Shown here: piece by piece, positions 37,108-46,984 of the stretch | Numbering within the stretch: the stretch's first letter is position 1 | Layout: each line of letters opens with the position of its first letter | Origin: Magnetospirillum sp902729445 | GTDB lineage: Bacteria; Pseudomonadota; Alphaproteobacteria; Rhodospirillales; Magnetospirillaceae | Direction: 5' to 3' | Length of the DNA: 64,000 nucleotides | Assembly (NCBI RefSeq): GCF_902729445.1 | Contig: NZ_CACVCE010000023.1 | Location: 62,001 to 126,000 of the forward strand | Translations under genes and position numbers: made by a program | Notes under the pieces: model-generated | What the model was told of the DNA's origin: nothing | Database searches by the model: none | What the model saw: only the letters and a program-made list of their open reading frames with translations

Positions 37108-39963
37108 TCAGCCCGCCACCGCTTCGGCGCAGCGGGCGCAGATTCCGGCGTGGGCTTGGTGGCCGACCTCGGGCAGCACCTTCCAGCAGCGCTGGCATTT
37201 GTCGCCCTCCGACGGGCGCGACACCACGCCGACACCGTCGATGTCGGGCAGGCGGAACGCCTCGGCCGGGGCCTCGCCCTCGACCACCAGCATGCCCGAG
37301 GTGATGGCAAGTTCGGCCATGTCCTGCCCTTGGATGGCGGCGGCCAGGGCGCCCTCGACATAGAGGACCGGATTGGCCTGCAGGCTGGAGCCGATGCGCT
37401 TGGCGGCGCGTTCCACTTCCAGGGCGCCGGTGACGACGCGCCGCACGCTGCGGATATTGTCCCACTTGGCGGCCAGGTCCGGGTCGGCCCAGCCGGCCGG
37501 GATGTCGGGGAAGGTTTCCAGATGGACCGAGCCGTCTTCCGACGGATGGCGGGCCAGCCAGGCTTCCTCGGCGGTGAAGCAGGCAAACGGGGCCAGCCAC
37601 TTGCACAAGGAATCCAGCACGATATCGAACACGGTACGGGCGGCGCGGCGGCGCAGGGAATCGGGCCGGTCGCAGTACAGTGCGTCCTTCCTGATGTCGA
37701 AATAGAAGGCCGACAGATCGACGGCGCAGAAATTGTGCAGCTCGGTGAACCAGCCGTGGAAGGTGAAGTCGTCGCAGGCGGTCTTCAGCCCGGCATCCAA
37801 CTCGGTCAGGCGGTGCAGCACCCAGCGTTCCAGCTCGGGCATCTGGTCGGGCGCCAGCTTCTCGGCGGGGTTGAAGCCGTCGAGCGCGCCCAGCAGATAG
37901 CGCAGCGTATTCCTGAGTCGGCGATAGATATCGACCTGGGTCTTCAGGATTTCCGGGCCGATGCGCAGATCGTCGGAATAATCCGAGCCCACCACCCACA
38001 GGCGCAGGATGTCGGCGCCTTGGGTGCCGACCACGTCCTGCGGGCTGACGACGTTGCCCAGCGACTTGCTCATCTTGCGGCCGTCCTCGTCCAGGACGAA
38101 GCCGTGGGTCAGCACCGCGTCATAGGGCGCCCGGCCACGGGTGGCGCAGCTTTCCAGCAGCGAGGAATGGAACCAGCCGCGATGCTGGTCCGAGCCTTCC
38201 AGGTACAAGGATGCCGGCCAGGCCAGGTCCGGCCATTCGTCGCCTTCCAGCACGAAGGCGTGGGTGCAGCCGGAATCGAACCACACATCCAGGATGTCGA
38301 ACACCTGCTCGTAATCGGCCGGGTCGCGGCCTTCGCCCAGGAAGCGCTCGGGCTTCGAGGTGTACCAGGCGTCCGATCCCTCGGCCTCGAAGGCGGCGAC
38401 GATGCGGTCCATCACGGCGGCGTCGCGCAGGGGCTGGCCGGTCCTTTTGTCGACGAAGACGGTGATCGGCACGCCCCAGGCGCGCTGGCGCGACAGGCAC
38501 CAATCGGGCCGGCTTTCGATCATCGAACCGATGCGGTTCCTGCCTTGCGCCGGCACGAAGCGGGTGTCGTCGATGGCAGCCAGCGCCTTCGCGCGCAAGG
38601 ACGTGGTTTCCATCGACACGAACCATTGCGGCGTGGTGCGAAAGATCAAGGGCGCCTTGGATCGCCAGGAATGCGGATAGGAATGCTCGACCTTGCCATG
38701 GGCCAGCAGGGCACCGCAGGCCTTCATCGCCTCGATCACCGGCTTGGCGACCGGGCTGTAATACTTGCCGTTCTTGCCCTGGGCCAGCACGGCCTGGCCG
38801 GCGAAGATCGCCACCGACGGGTAATAGGTGCCGTCGGGCTGCACGGTGTCGGGCACGGCGATATTGTTGGCCCGGCCCAGATGGAAGTCGTCCTCGCCAT
38901 GGCCGGGCGCGATATGGACGAAGCCGGTGCCGGTGTCGGTGGTGACGAAGTCGCCCTCCAGCAGCGGCACGGCGAAATCATAGCCGCCGGCGGCCTGCGG
39001 ATGATTGCGAAGCGGATGGCGGCAGATGGTGCCGGCCAGGCCAGAGCCCTTATAGGTTCCCAGAACCTCATAGGATGCGAAACCGGCATCCTTCTGGACC
39101 TGTTCCAACAGCGGTTGGGCCACCAGCATGCGCACGCCTTCAAAGGCATGCGGGCCGGCATCGGCGGCGAAGCCCGACGGCGTGACCAGCACATAATCGA
39201 TGTCGGCGCCGTAAGCCACGGCACGGTTGCCCGGCATGGTCCACGGCGTGGTGGTCCAGATCACCACCTTGGCGCCGACCAGTTCGCTCTTGGGGCTGGT
39301 CTCGACCGGGAAGCCCACCCAGATGGTGGTGCTGGTATGGTCGTGATACTCGACCTCGGCCTCGGCCAGGGCGGTCTTTTCCACCACCGACCACATCACC
39401 GGCTTGGCGCCCTTGTACAAGGACCCGTCCAGCAGCACCTTGCCCAGCTCGCGGGCGATGGTCGCTTCGGCCCGGTTGGTCATGGTGGTATAGGGATGGT
39501 TCCAGTCGCCGCCCACGCCCAGACGCTTGAATTCCTCGCGCTGGATGTCGATCCATTGGCGCGCGAACTGGCGGCATTCCTCGCGGAACTGCACCACCGG
39601 CACCTGATCCTTGTCCTGACCGGCCTCGCGGTACTTTTCCTCGATCTTCCACTCGATCGGCAGGCCGTGGCAGTCCCAGCCGGGAACGTAATGGGCATCC
39701 TTGCCCAGCATGGACTGGGTGCGGTTGATGACGTCCTTCAAGATCTTGTTGAGCGCGTGGCCGATATGCAGGTGGCCGTTGGCGTAGGGCGGGCCGTCAT
39801 GCAGCGTGAACTTGGTCTTGCCCTTGCCGGCGGCGCGCTGACGCGCGAACAGGCCGATCTTTTCCCACCGCGCCAGCAGCTTGGGCTCGAGCTCGGGCAG
39901 GCCGGCCTTCATCGGGAAGTCGGTCTTGGGCAGGAAGACGGTGGCTTTGATATCGACGCTCAT
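37108..39963 (-). CDS. ileS: Isoleucine-tRNA ligase
   Basis: Charges tRNA-Ile, with editing of valine. The 951 residues include the HIGH signature in PPYANGHLHIGHALNK, the CP1 editing domain, KMSKS in DGRKMSKSLGN, the anticodon-binding domain and a C-terminal zinc finger (CQRCW and CARC). The start MSVDIKATVFLPKTDFPMKA is chosen because the open frame further upstream overlaps ribF and lacks similarity. It follows ribF by 17 bp. Confidence 0.97.
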   Translation of the reverse strand: MSVDIKATVFLPKTDFPMKAGLPELEPKLLARWEKIGLFARQRAAGKGKTKFTLHDGPPYANGHLHIGHALNKILKDVINRTQSMLGKDAHYVPGWDCHGLPIEWKIEEKYREAGQDKDQVPVVQFREECRQFARQWIDIQREEFKRLGVGGDWNHPYTTMTNRAEATIARELGKVLLDGSLYKGAKPVMWSVVEKTALAEAEVEYHDHTSTTIWVGFPVETSPKSELVGAKVVIWTTTPWTMPGNRAVAYGADIDYVLVTPSGFAADAGPHAFEGVRMLVAQPLLEQVQKDAGFASYEVLGTYKGSGLAGTICRHPLRNHPQAAGGYDFAVPLLEGDFVTTDTGTGFVHIAPGHGEDDFHLGRANNIAVPDTVQPDGTYYPSVAIFAGQAVLAQGKNGKYYSPVAKPVIEAMKACGALLAHGKVEHSYPHSWRSKAPLIFRTTPQWFVSMETTSLRAKALAAIDDTRFVPAQGRNRIGSMIESRPDWCLSRQRAWGVPITVFVDKRTGQPLRDAAVMDRIVAAFEAEGSDAWYTSKPERFLGEGRDPADYEQVFDILDVWFDSGCTHAFVLEGDEWPDLAWPASLYLEGSDQHRGWFHSSLLESCATRGRAPYDAVLTHGFVLDEDGRKMSKSLGNVVSPQDVVGTQGADILRLWVVGSDYSDDLRIGPEILKTQVDIYRRLRNTLRYLLGALDGFNPAEKLAPDQMPELERWVLHRLTELDAGLKTACDDFTFHGWFTELHNFCAVDLSAFYFDIRKDALYCDRPDSLRRRAARTVFDIVLDSLCKWLAPFACFTAEEAWLARHPSEDGSVHLETFPDIPAGWADPDLAAKWDNIRSVRRVVTGALEVERAAKRIGSSLQANPVLYVEGALAAAIQGQDMAELAITSGMLVVEGEAPAEAFRLPDIDGVGVVSRPSEGDKCQRCWKVLPEVGHQAHAGICARCAEAVAG

Positions 39964-39980
39964 GGCGGTGCTCGGGGGGC

Positions 39981-40967
39981 TTATGGTTCGGCCACCGGCA
40001 CCAGCGGGCCGGGGCTTTCGGGGAAATGGCGCAGGGCCAGCATGGCGCGGGCCTGAAGGGCGTCGGCGGCGATCTGGGCCTTCAGGGAATCCAGGCCGTC
40101 GAAGCGGCGTTCGGGGCGGATGAAATCGACCAGGGCGACCCGCAGATGGCGGCCGTACAGATCCTCGGAATGGTCGAACAGGTGGACTTCCAGCACCGGC
40201 GGCCCGCCACCGACGGTCGGGCGGTGGCCGAAATTGGCGATTCCGTCGCGCCACAGGGTGGTCGCGCCCTTGTCGATGCCGGCCCTGACCGCATAGACCC
40301 CGGCGGCCGGCGGCTGGTATTCGCCCAGGTGCAGGTTGGCGGTGGGAAAGCCGATGGTGCGGCCGCGGGCGTCGCCATGTTCGACGCGGCCTTCGATTTC
40401 CCAATAATGGCCCAGCAGGCGGGCGGCGTCGGCGGGGCGGGCCTCGACCAGATGGGTGCGCACCGCCGTCGAGGAATAGGTCTCGCCCGAAGGGGCGACT
40501 TCCGGCGGGACCGAGGTGAAGCCGAAGCGGCCTTCGTCGGCCATTTTCTGCAGCAGGGCGCCGGTGCCCTGGCGGCCCTTGCCGAACACGTAATCATAGC
40601 CGACCACCACATGGCGGACGTTCAGGCAATGGCCCAGCACCTCGTCGATGAAGGCCTGGGCCGACAGGTTGGCGAAGTCGGCGTCGAAATGCTGCTGGAA
40701 CAGCAGGTCGATGCCCAAGGCCTCGATCAGGCGGGACTTGACGCGAAACGGCGTCAGGCGGAACGAGGCCTGGGCCGGATTGAAGAAGGCGCGGGGATGC
40801 GGTTCGAAGGTCATCACCCCATGCGGCGCGCCCAGTTCGGTGGCGATGCGCTTGGCGGCCAGGATCACCGCCTGGTGACCGCGATGGACGCCGTCGAAAT
40901 TGCCAAGCGCCACCACCGCCCCGGACAGGTCGGAGGTCAGTTCGCCGCAATGTCTGATCAAACGCAT
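39981..40967 (-). CDS. ribF: Bifunctional riboflavin kinase/FAD synthetase
   Basis: Converts riboflavin to FMN and FAD. The 328 residues show the N-terminal nucleotidyltransferase (VVALGNFDGVHRGHQAVI, VVVGYDYVFGKGRQG, ETYSSTAVRTHLVEARPADA) and the C-terminal riboflavin kinase (GRTIGFPTANLHLGEYQPPA, GIANFGHRPTVGG, LRVALVDFIRPERRFDGLD). It heads the ribF-ileS-lspA-lipoprotein operon. Confidence 0.96.
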   Translation of the reverse strand: MRLIRHCGELTSDLSGAVVALGNFDGVHRGHQAVILAAKRIATELGAPHGVMTFEPHPRAFFNPAQASFRLTPFRVKSRLIEALGIDLLFQQHFDADFANLSAQAFIDEVLGHCLNVRHVVVGYDYVFGKGRQGTGALLQKMADEGRFGFTSVPPEVAPSGETYSSTAVRTHLVEARPADAARLLGHYWEIEGRVEHGDARGRTIGFPTANLHLGEYQPPAAGVYAVRAGIDKGATTLWRDGIANFGHRPTVGGGPPVLEVHLFDHSEDLYGRHLRVALVDFIRPERRFDGLDSLKAQIAADALQARAMLALRHFPESPGPLVPVAEP

Positions 40968-41056
40968 GATGCCGCCGCCGGCTCGGTTCCAAGAATCAGG
41001 GACGGTAAGGGGTATCCGATGCCGGCCTTGGACGCAAGCGCGGCTGCAAGGGATGA

Positions 41057-42751
41057 TCAGCCGAAGCCGGCCTTGACCAGCAGCTGGTGGAAGTCGCGCA
41101 GGGCCTTTTGTTGCTTTTCGGGGTCATTGATGCCCTCGACGAAGCGGGCGTCGAAATTGGGCATGCGCAACAGCTTGATGATGCGTTCGCGCGCGCGCGC
41201 CAGCGCCTTGCCCTCGGGCAGCACGCCGGCACCGGCGAATTTGACCAGGCGCACGGCGCGGTCGCGGATATGGTCGGTCGGGTGGTCCAGCTTCTCGATG
41301 ACGTTCTCGTCCACCAGGAAGCGTTCCAGCACGCCGTCGATATGGGCGGTAACCTTCTTCTTGACCTCGTCGGGCAGCGCCGACGACAACGCGGCATTGA
41401 AGGCGTTGGTGGCGGTCTGCAGCCGTTCCTTGGGTGAATTGGTCCGCCGGGTCAGCTCGCCGATGACGCGGGCGGAAAAGACCAGATCCAGCTGCTTGAC
41501 GATGTCGGCCAGATGCTCGTCGGCGAAGCCGGTCTTGCTCAGCTCGGCCAGGTACATGACGCCGGTGGCCTTGTCGGGAAGCGCGTGGACGGTGTTGGTG
41601 ATGGCGGCGCGCCGGCCGGTGGCGCCGCCTTGCTCGACGAAGCGGGTACCGCGCACGGTCAGGGCCTCGGCCGCCTCGGCCCCGGCCAGCAGGCCGCCGG
41701 GCGACAACAGCCGCACCAGCACCTTCTGGTATTCCTCCATCTCCTTGCCCGGGTCGTTGCGCGACAGCGGGTTCGAGGATTTGAGCTGGCGCATGGCCCG
41801 CTCGATCATGACGTGGCGGCTGCCGGGCAGGCGGCCTTGGCCGAACAATGTGTTCAGCTTCAAGGTGGTGTCCTGGGCCTCGCTTTTCGAGCAATCGAAC
41901 TTGCCGTCGGCCAGGTCCAGCATCGCCACGATGGCCGAGCCCAGTGCCGGCTGCCAGCCCAGGATCTCCTGGATGATGTTGGCCCCCAACACATCGGCGA
42001 TGACGGTGTCGAGCAGCAGGCCGGCCTGACGGTTGGGCTCGCCCAGGGCCAGGCGGCACAATTGGTCCAGCTTGCCCACCCAGTTGCGCCGTCCGATCAG
42101 GTCGCGCGACAGCACCACCATGGCCAGATATTCCGGCCCGTCCTCGCCCTTGCCGGCCAGGTCCTCGAACAGGTCGGAAAAGCGCTCGCCGATCTGCGGC
42201 AGCTTCAGTCCGTCGGCGCGCCGGGCCTGGGCATAGATCTGGTCCAGGGCGGCGAACATATCGTCGCGGCGCTGCTTGGCCGGGATCTCGGTACCCTTGG
42301 TCTGCAGCGTCGCCACCAGATCGACCGCCGACGGCACCAGGCTGTCCTTCTCGCGGATGCGGCCGAGTTCCTTGGCGTTATGCAGCAATTCCGTCGGCGT
42401 CAGGAACACCTGTTCCAGATAGGTGCGGAAGATGCGGTTCATCGCCATCCGGCTTTCCAGGCCGAAATAGTCGCGCGGGCGTTCGCAGATGGCCGGGGCG
42501 GAATCGATGGGGTTGATGCGGACGACGGATTCACCCTTGGGCGACTGGGTCTGCTCGAACAGAACGGTCTCGTTCATCGAGCCGTCGTGGTTCAACCAGT
42601 TGCGCATGACCCGCGCCCCGGCGCAGGACTTGTCGGACAGGAACTTCTTGGCCAGGGCGCGCGCGTCTTCTTCCTTGTCCCGAGCCGACTCGGTGACCCA
42701 GCGGCCTTCCTTCAACACCTGGACTTCGAAGTTCTCGCGCCCCGACGCCAC
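41057..42751 (-). CDS. Conserved helical protein of unknown function
   Basis: A 564-residue protein I cannot assign. The first 70 residues form a small mixed domain (FEVQVLKEGRWVTESARDKE, then ALAKKFLSDKSCAGARVMRN). The rest is predicted almost wholly alpha-helical with no signal peptide or membrane segment and no catalytic motif that I can see (FRTYLEQVFLTPTELLHNAK, LGWQPALGSAIVAMLDLADG). It shares strand with the next upstream gene (42826), 74 bp away, and the two may be co-transcribed. It looks like a cytoplasmic scaffold or regulatory protein, but that is a guess. Confidence 0.7.
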   Translation of the reverse strand: MASGRENFEVQVLKEGRWVTESARDKEEDARALAKKFLSDKSCAGARVMRNWLNHDGSMNETVLFEQTQSPKGESVVRINPIDSAPAICERPRDYFGLESRMAMNRIFRTYLEQVFLTPTELLHNAKELGRIREKDSLVPSAVDLVATLQTKGTEIPAKQRRDDMFAALDQIYAQARRADGLKLPQIGERFSDLFEDLAGKGEDGPEYLAMVVLSRDLIGRRNWVGKLDQLCRLALGEPNRQAGLLLDTVIADVLGANIIQEILGWQPALGSAIVAMLDLADGKFDCSKSEAQDTTLKLNTLFGQGRLPGSRHVMIERAMRQLKSSNPLSRNDPGKEMEEYQKVLVRLLSPGGLLAGAEAAEALTVRGTRFVEQGGATGRRAAITNTVHALPDKATGVMYLAELSKTGFADEHLADIVKQLDLVFSARVIGELTRRTNSPKERLQTATNAFNAALSSALPDEVKKKVTAHIDGVLERFLVDENVIEKLDHPTDHIRDRAVRLVKFAGAGVLPEGKALARARERIIKLLRMPNFDARFVEGINDPEKQQKALRDFHQLLVKAGFG

Positions 42752-42825
42752 CGTGACCCCCGGATTGTGCGTTACTCTTGTCTATCTATCCGGGGTGTGC
42801 CGATAAGAATCGGTTAATGGCCGGG

Positions 42826-43557
42826 TCAGTCCTCGACCTCTAGTGCCGTCAGGATGTCCTCGAAATCGCCGTCGATGTTGGCCGGGGCGATCTGGGCGAA
42901 CAGGTCCAGGATGATGACCGCGTTCAGCACCGCGTCGCGGGTGGCGACCGTGCGCAGCCGCTCGGCCAGGCTGGAATTGACCACGCTCATCTCCTCGTAG
43001 CGGTGCTTGAGGCCTTCCAGCGAGGCCTTGGCGTCGATGCCGGCCATGTGGTTGCGGACATGCTCGGCCAGCAGCCAGGTGGCGAAGGAGCGGAACAAGG
43101 TTTCCTGCTCGTCGGCGAAGGGCAGGTGGAAGCGGGCCATCGGCCGCAGGAACTTGGTCTGCGGGCAGCCCGAAGTGGCGCAGATCAGCCCCATCAGCGA
43201 GGCCAGACCCTGTTGCAGGGTGGTCTTGGTGACCACCGTGCGGTTGGCGGTGCCGACCTCGACCACCGAGCGTTCGTGCGACACCCTTCCAGCGAAGTCC
43301 GGCAAGATGGTGGCCAGACCCAGGGCGGCCGGGCACCATTGCTCGGTCGCGGCCAGCGGGCAGTTGGGGCACTTGTTGCACGACAGCCGGGCCCATTCGG
43401 GCTTGGGCGCGTCGGGCGGCAGTTCCAGGCGGTGGGTCTTGGCGTCGAAACGAAGCGTGATGGCGATGTCCGGCTGGCCGGCGGTGAAGAAGGTGTAGCG
43501 GATGGTTCTTGCCGCCGATAAGGCCAGGCTGGCGTTCGCGCTGTCGATGTGAGCCAT
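42826..43557 (-). CDS. Cys-cluster protein resembling DUF6901 family
   Basis: A 243-residue cytoplasmic protein. After an N-terminal beta-rich part (IRYTFFTAGQPDIAITLRFD) comes a Cys-rich segment (CNKCPNCPLAATEQWCP) and then VVTKTTLQQGLASLMGLICA, TSGCPQTKFLRPMARFHLPF, ADEQETLFRSFATWLLAEH. The middle block matches my memory of the DUF6901 family, whose function is unknown. The Cys pattern suggests a metal or Fe-S site. The ATG at 43557 gives MAHIDSANASLALSAARTIR; an upstream extension lacks similarity. Confidence 0.65.
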   Translation of the reverse strand: MAHIDSANASLALSAARTIRYTFFTAGQPDIAITLRFDAKTHRLELPPDAPKPEWARLSCNKCPNCPLAATEQWCPAALGLATILPDFAGRVSHERSVVEVGTANRTVVTKTTLQQGLASLMGLICATSGCPQTKFLRPMARFHLPFADEQETLFRSFATWLLAEHVRNHMAGIDAKASLEGLKHRYEEMSVVNSSLAERLRTVATRDAVLNAVIILDLFAQIAPANIDGDFEDILTALEVED

Positions 43558-43763
43558 GGTCCCGTTCGCCGTCCTTCGACGTGCGCCTTCCTTGGTCACA
43601 ATATCATCAAATATTGCAACGAGTTCGATTGAATGAATCATAGGGCCGGCAAGGCCAGGCGACAATCACTCGGAAGGATGTCGGGTAGCAACCCCAAGCG
43701 CCTCGGGTGGCAACCTTAGGCCTTATACTTACGCATCGCTCGCCTACTTCCTTCGCCCCGGAC

Positions 43764-44792
43764 TCAGCGGCCGCTGCGAATGGCCTGGATGAACATCCCC
43801 ACCCATTTCTCGCCCTGGTCGCCCAGTTCCTCCAGGATCGCCTCTTCCACCGGCGGGCGGAAGACGGCGCGGAACGCGGCGCGTTCCTCGGGCGTCGGGG
43901 TGCGCACATTCATGCGCTTGCGCAACCCCATCAGGCCGCGCTCGGATCGTTCCAGGCGGTCGGCGATGGCCCGGCCGTGGGCGATGGCGGCCGTCGCCGC
44001 CTGGCGCACCAAGGCCTGGTCCTCGGGCGCCAGGGCATCGAGCGTCGGGCCGTGGAACAGGAAGACCAGCGGGGCGTACAGATGGTTGGTCAGGGTGGCA
44101 TAGCCCTGGACCGTGTCGAAATTGCGTGAAACGACGGTGATGGCCGGATTCATCTGGCCATCGACCGCCCCGGTGGCCAGGGCGATCATCTCTTCGCGCG
44201 ACGACACCCGCATCGGCCGCGCGCCGGCGGCGCGGATCATCGCCTCGAGCGGCTTGAAGCCGGGGATGGCGCGGACGTTCAGGCCCCACATGTCGTCGGG
44301 CACGCGGATGTCGCGATCCAGGTTGGTCAGGATGTGAAAGCCGCCCGGATCGACGAAACCCAGCAGGCGCATCTTGGTGGTGGCGGCCATGTCGGCGGCC
44401 AAGGCCTGGCCGAACGAACCGTCCAGCACCCGCCGGGCCTGGGGGATGGTGTCGAAGGCAAACGGCAGGTAAAGGACCTGGATCGGCGGATGCAGGGGGG
44501 AAACGCCGCCGATGGTGGTCATGGCGGCGTGCAGGGTTCCCTTGTTGACCAGGCCGGTCATGTCGCGATTGCCGCCGACCAGGCCGTCGGACAGGATCTC
44601 GACGGCGATGCGTCCGGCCGACAGGCGCTTGACCTCGGCACGGAAGAAGTCGGCGGCGGCGGCCACCGGGTCCGACTTGGGCAGATGCTGCTGCGGATGG
44701 CCCAAAAGGATCTGCACGGCGGCGGCGCCGGCATTGTCGGGCCGGGCCAGCAGGGCCGCCAGGATCAACAGGAGCGCGCGGGCCAATGTCAT
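43764..44792 (-). CDS. TRAP transporter substrate-binding protein (DctP type), orphan
   Basis: Periplasmic binding protein of 342 residues with a signal peptide (MTLARALLLILAALLARPDN, cleavage near AGAA). DctP features: IAVEILSDGLVGGNRDMTGL, VDGQMNPAITVVSRNFDTVQ, and the ligand Arg region WGLNVRAIPGFKP. No DctQ or DctM membrane subunit is encoded nearby. Its start is 9 bp after the stop of a Cache-containing nucleotide cyclase on the same strand, so the pair probably forms an operon and the binding protein may present ligand to the cyclase rather than to a transporter. The substrate is unknown (C4-dicarboxylate or related acids are usual). Confidence 0.85.
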   Translation of the reverse strand: MTLARALLLILAALLARPDNAGAAAVQILLGHPQQHLPKSDPVAAAADFFRAEVKRLSAGRIAVEILSDGLVGGNRDMTGLVNKGTLHAAMTTIGGVSPLHPPIQVLYLPFAFDTIPQARRVLDGSFGQALAADMAATTKMRLLGFVDPGGFHILTNLDRDIRVPDDMWGLNVRAIPGFKPLEAMIRAAGARPMRVSSREEMIALATGAVDGQMNPAITVVSRNFDTVQGYATLTNHLYAPLVFLFHGPTLDALAPEDQALVRQAATAAIAHGRAIADRLERSERGLMGLRKRMNVRTPTPEERAAFRAVFRPPVEEAILEELGDQGEKWVGMFIQAIRSGR

Positions 44793-44801
44793 CGACGTCT
44801 C

Positions 44802-46895
44802 CTATTTGCTGGTGAACCGCAGGGCGCCGTCCCAGTCGGCGGGACAGCCCTCGGCTTGGAAGTGCCGGGCGTTGGCCAGCAGCAGATGGCCCGCCTTGTC
44901 GGCCGGGTGTGACTCGGTAAAGGCGGCGAAGCCGTCGATCGCGGCGGCCCAATCGCGGGACTCATAAGCGGCGAAGGCCCGGTTCCACGCCGCCAGATGC
45001 GGATGGTCGGCTCCGGCCTCGTCCACCAGTTCGTGGACGGCCATGGGGATCGAGGCCCCGGCCACCACCACCGGCCCGAACGGGCGCAGCAGGAAGCGGC
45101 CCGCCACCGCCTGCGCCACCGCGTCGGTGACCAGCAACTCGGTGCCCAGTTGCTTGTTCAGGCTTTCGATGCGCGACGCCAGGTTCACCATCGCCCCCAG
45201 GGCGGTGTATTGCATGCGGTCCGACGATCCGACATTGCCGACCATGGCGATACCGGTATGCAGGCCCATGCGGGTGACCAAGGCCGGACCCGCCTGATCC
45301 TTGTGGATGCCATCCCGGCAGGCCAGCATCGCCCGGCAGGCGTTGACCACATGGTCGGGATCGTCCAGCGGCGCGTTCCACATCGCCATCACCGCGTCGC
45401 CGATATACTTGTCGATGGTGCCGCGGTTGGCGTGGATCGCCGTCGACATCCGGTCGAAATAGTCCGACAGCCACGGCAGCACCGCTTCCGGGTCCATGGA
45501 TTCGGTGGCGGCGGTGAAGCCTTGCAGATCCGAGAACATCACCGTCAACGGCCGGCGTTGGCCGCCGATGGTGGTGCCGATGCCCGAGCGCACGATGTCT
45601 TCGACCAGCCCCTTGGGCACATAGCGGCCGAAGCTGGACAGGCCGGCCTTCATGGTGTCGACCGCATTGGCCAGGGCGTCGATTTCCAGGATCGGCGAAC
45701 GGGTGCTGACCGGCGTGTCCAGTTCCAGCCGGCGGATGCGGTCGGTTTCCTCGATCAAGGCGTGGATCGGCCGGACCAGCAGGCGCGACAGCCACACGAT
45801 GGCAGTGGTGGCGATCAGGACGAAGGCGGTGCCGATCCCTAAGATGGCCATGCTGGCCTGACGCAAGGGGCCGACGAAGACATCTTCGGGGGCGACCACG
45901 CCGATCACCCACTTGCGGCCGAACTGGTCGGGGAACGGGCTTAAGCTGGCCAGCCAGGTGCTGCCGTCCTCCTTGGATTGGACGGTGAAGTTTTGTGTGC
46001 CGCCGCGATAGGCCTCGACCGCCGCCGACACCACCGGGTCATCGACCTCGGAACCGTGCACCAGGGTCAGGCGCCCGTTTCTCTGCATGGCGATGCGGTC
46101 GGCATAGGGATAGCCGATCAGCCGCAGATCCTCGTCCAGGATGAAGGTGGTGCCGCCCAGGCCGACGCTGCGTTCGCGCAGGAAGGCCGACAGCGAATCG
46201 ATCGACAGGTCGGCGCCGAACACGCCGACGCGGGTGCCGTCCTCGGTGGTCAGGCGCTTCGACAGGGTCAGGCCGGGCCGGCCGGTGCCGCTGAAGACAT
46301 AGGCGCCGGAACTGACCACCTGGTCATCGGGCATCGCCGCCACGTACCACGGCCGCTCGCGCGGGTCATAGGTGGCGTTGGCGCGCTCGATCTTGATCAC
46401 CTTGCCCCAGGTGCTGAGGTACAGATAGGTGTCGCGCCGCTCGCCCGACGAGGAATCGATGACCCGCATCACCCATTTGGCGTCGGCCGGCGGCTTGGCC
46501 CCGGCCGGGCCGAACTTGGTCATCTCGGGGCTCAAGCGGACGATCTGGTGGAAGGCGCCGTCGCCGTGCAGGCCGTAATACAGGCTGTAGGCCTGGGGGA
46601 TGCGCTGCAATTGTTCGAACAACGGCCGCAAGGATTCCGGCCGGTGCAGCCCGTCCTGGGCCGCCTGGCCGGCCGCCGCCGACATCTGCACCGCCGCCGC
46701 CAGGTTGCCGAACAGGGCGGTGACGGTGATCTTGACCTCGCGCTCGGCCAATTGCATGGCCTGGACCGCCATCTGACGGGCCAGCATCGCGTTCTGGCGA
46801 TAAAGAAAGCCGACCATCGCCACCGTCAGCGGGACGACGACGATCAGAAAGGTCACCGCGATGCCGATTCGCAGGCGTACTCTGGACTTTTCCAT
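44802..46895 (-). CDS. Transmembrane class III adenylate/guanylate cyclase with Cache sensor
   Basis: A 697-residue signalling enzyme: membrane segment about 10-30, periplasmic double-Cache domain to about 340 (ERPWYVAAMPDDQVVSSGAY is characteristic), second membrane segment, HAMP, then a class III cyclase domain (about 440-620). Metal-binding Asp are in VMFSDLQGF and YIGDAVMAMW, and the Asn/Arg region in GAMVNLASRIESLN. The residues look complete, so it should be active on ATP; GTP cannot be excluded. A short C-terminal extension (AFAAYESRDWAAAIDGFAAF) resembles a TPR. It is transcribed with the DctP-like gene 9 bp downstream. Confidence 0.88.
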   Translation of the reverse strand: MEKSRVRLRIGIAVTFLIVVVPLTVAMVGFLYRQNAMLARQMAVQAMQLAEREVKITVTALFGNLAAAVQMSAAAGQAAQDGLHRPESLRPLFEQLQRIPQAYSLYYGLHGDGAFHQIVRLSPEMTKFGPAGAKPPADAKWVMRVIDSSSGERRDTYLYLSTWGKVIKIERANATYDPRERPWYVAAMPDDQVVSSGAYVFSGTGRPGLTLSKRLTTEDGTRVGVFGADLSIDSLSAFLRERSVGLGGTTFILDEDLRLIGYPYADRIAMQRNGRLTLVHGSEVDDPVVSAAVEAYRGGTQNFTVQSKEDGSTWLASLSPFPDQFGRKWVIGVVAPEDVFVGPLRQASMAILGIGTAFVLIATTAIVWLSRLLVRPIHALIEETDRIRRLELDTPVSTRSPILEIDALANAVDTMKAGLSSFGRYVPKGLVEDIVRSGIGTTIGGQRRPLTVMFSDLQGFTAATESMDPEAVLPWLSDYFDRMSTAIHANRGTIDKYIGDAVMAMWNAPLDDPDHVVNACRAMLACRDGIHKDQAGPALVTRMGLHTGIAMVGNVGSSDRMQYTALGAMVNLASRIESLNKQLGTELLVTDAVAQAVAGRFLLRPFGPVVVAGASIPMAVHELVDEAGADHPHLAAWNRAFAAYESRDWAAAIDGFAAFTESHPADKAGHLLLANARHFQAEGCPADWDGALRFTSK

Positions 46896-46984
46896 GGTGC
46901 GCCCCCCGCGCCGCCGCGCTTATGCCTTTATACATAAGCGTGGGGCAGGGTAGTCGGCTATTGGGCGAAGATCAACCCGACAAA

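Noticed and set aside
37150..40056. 968-codon plus-strand frame opposite ileS
   Set aside because: Shadow of ileS; no domain and atypical composition.
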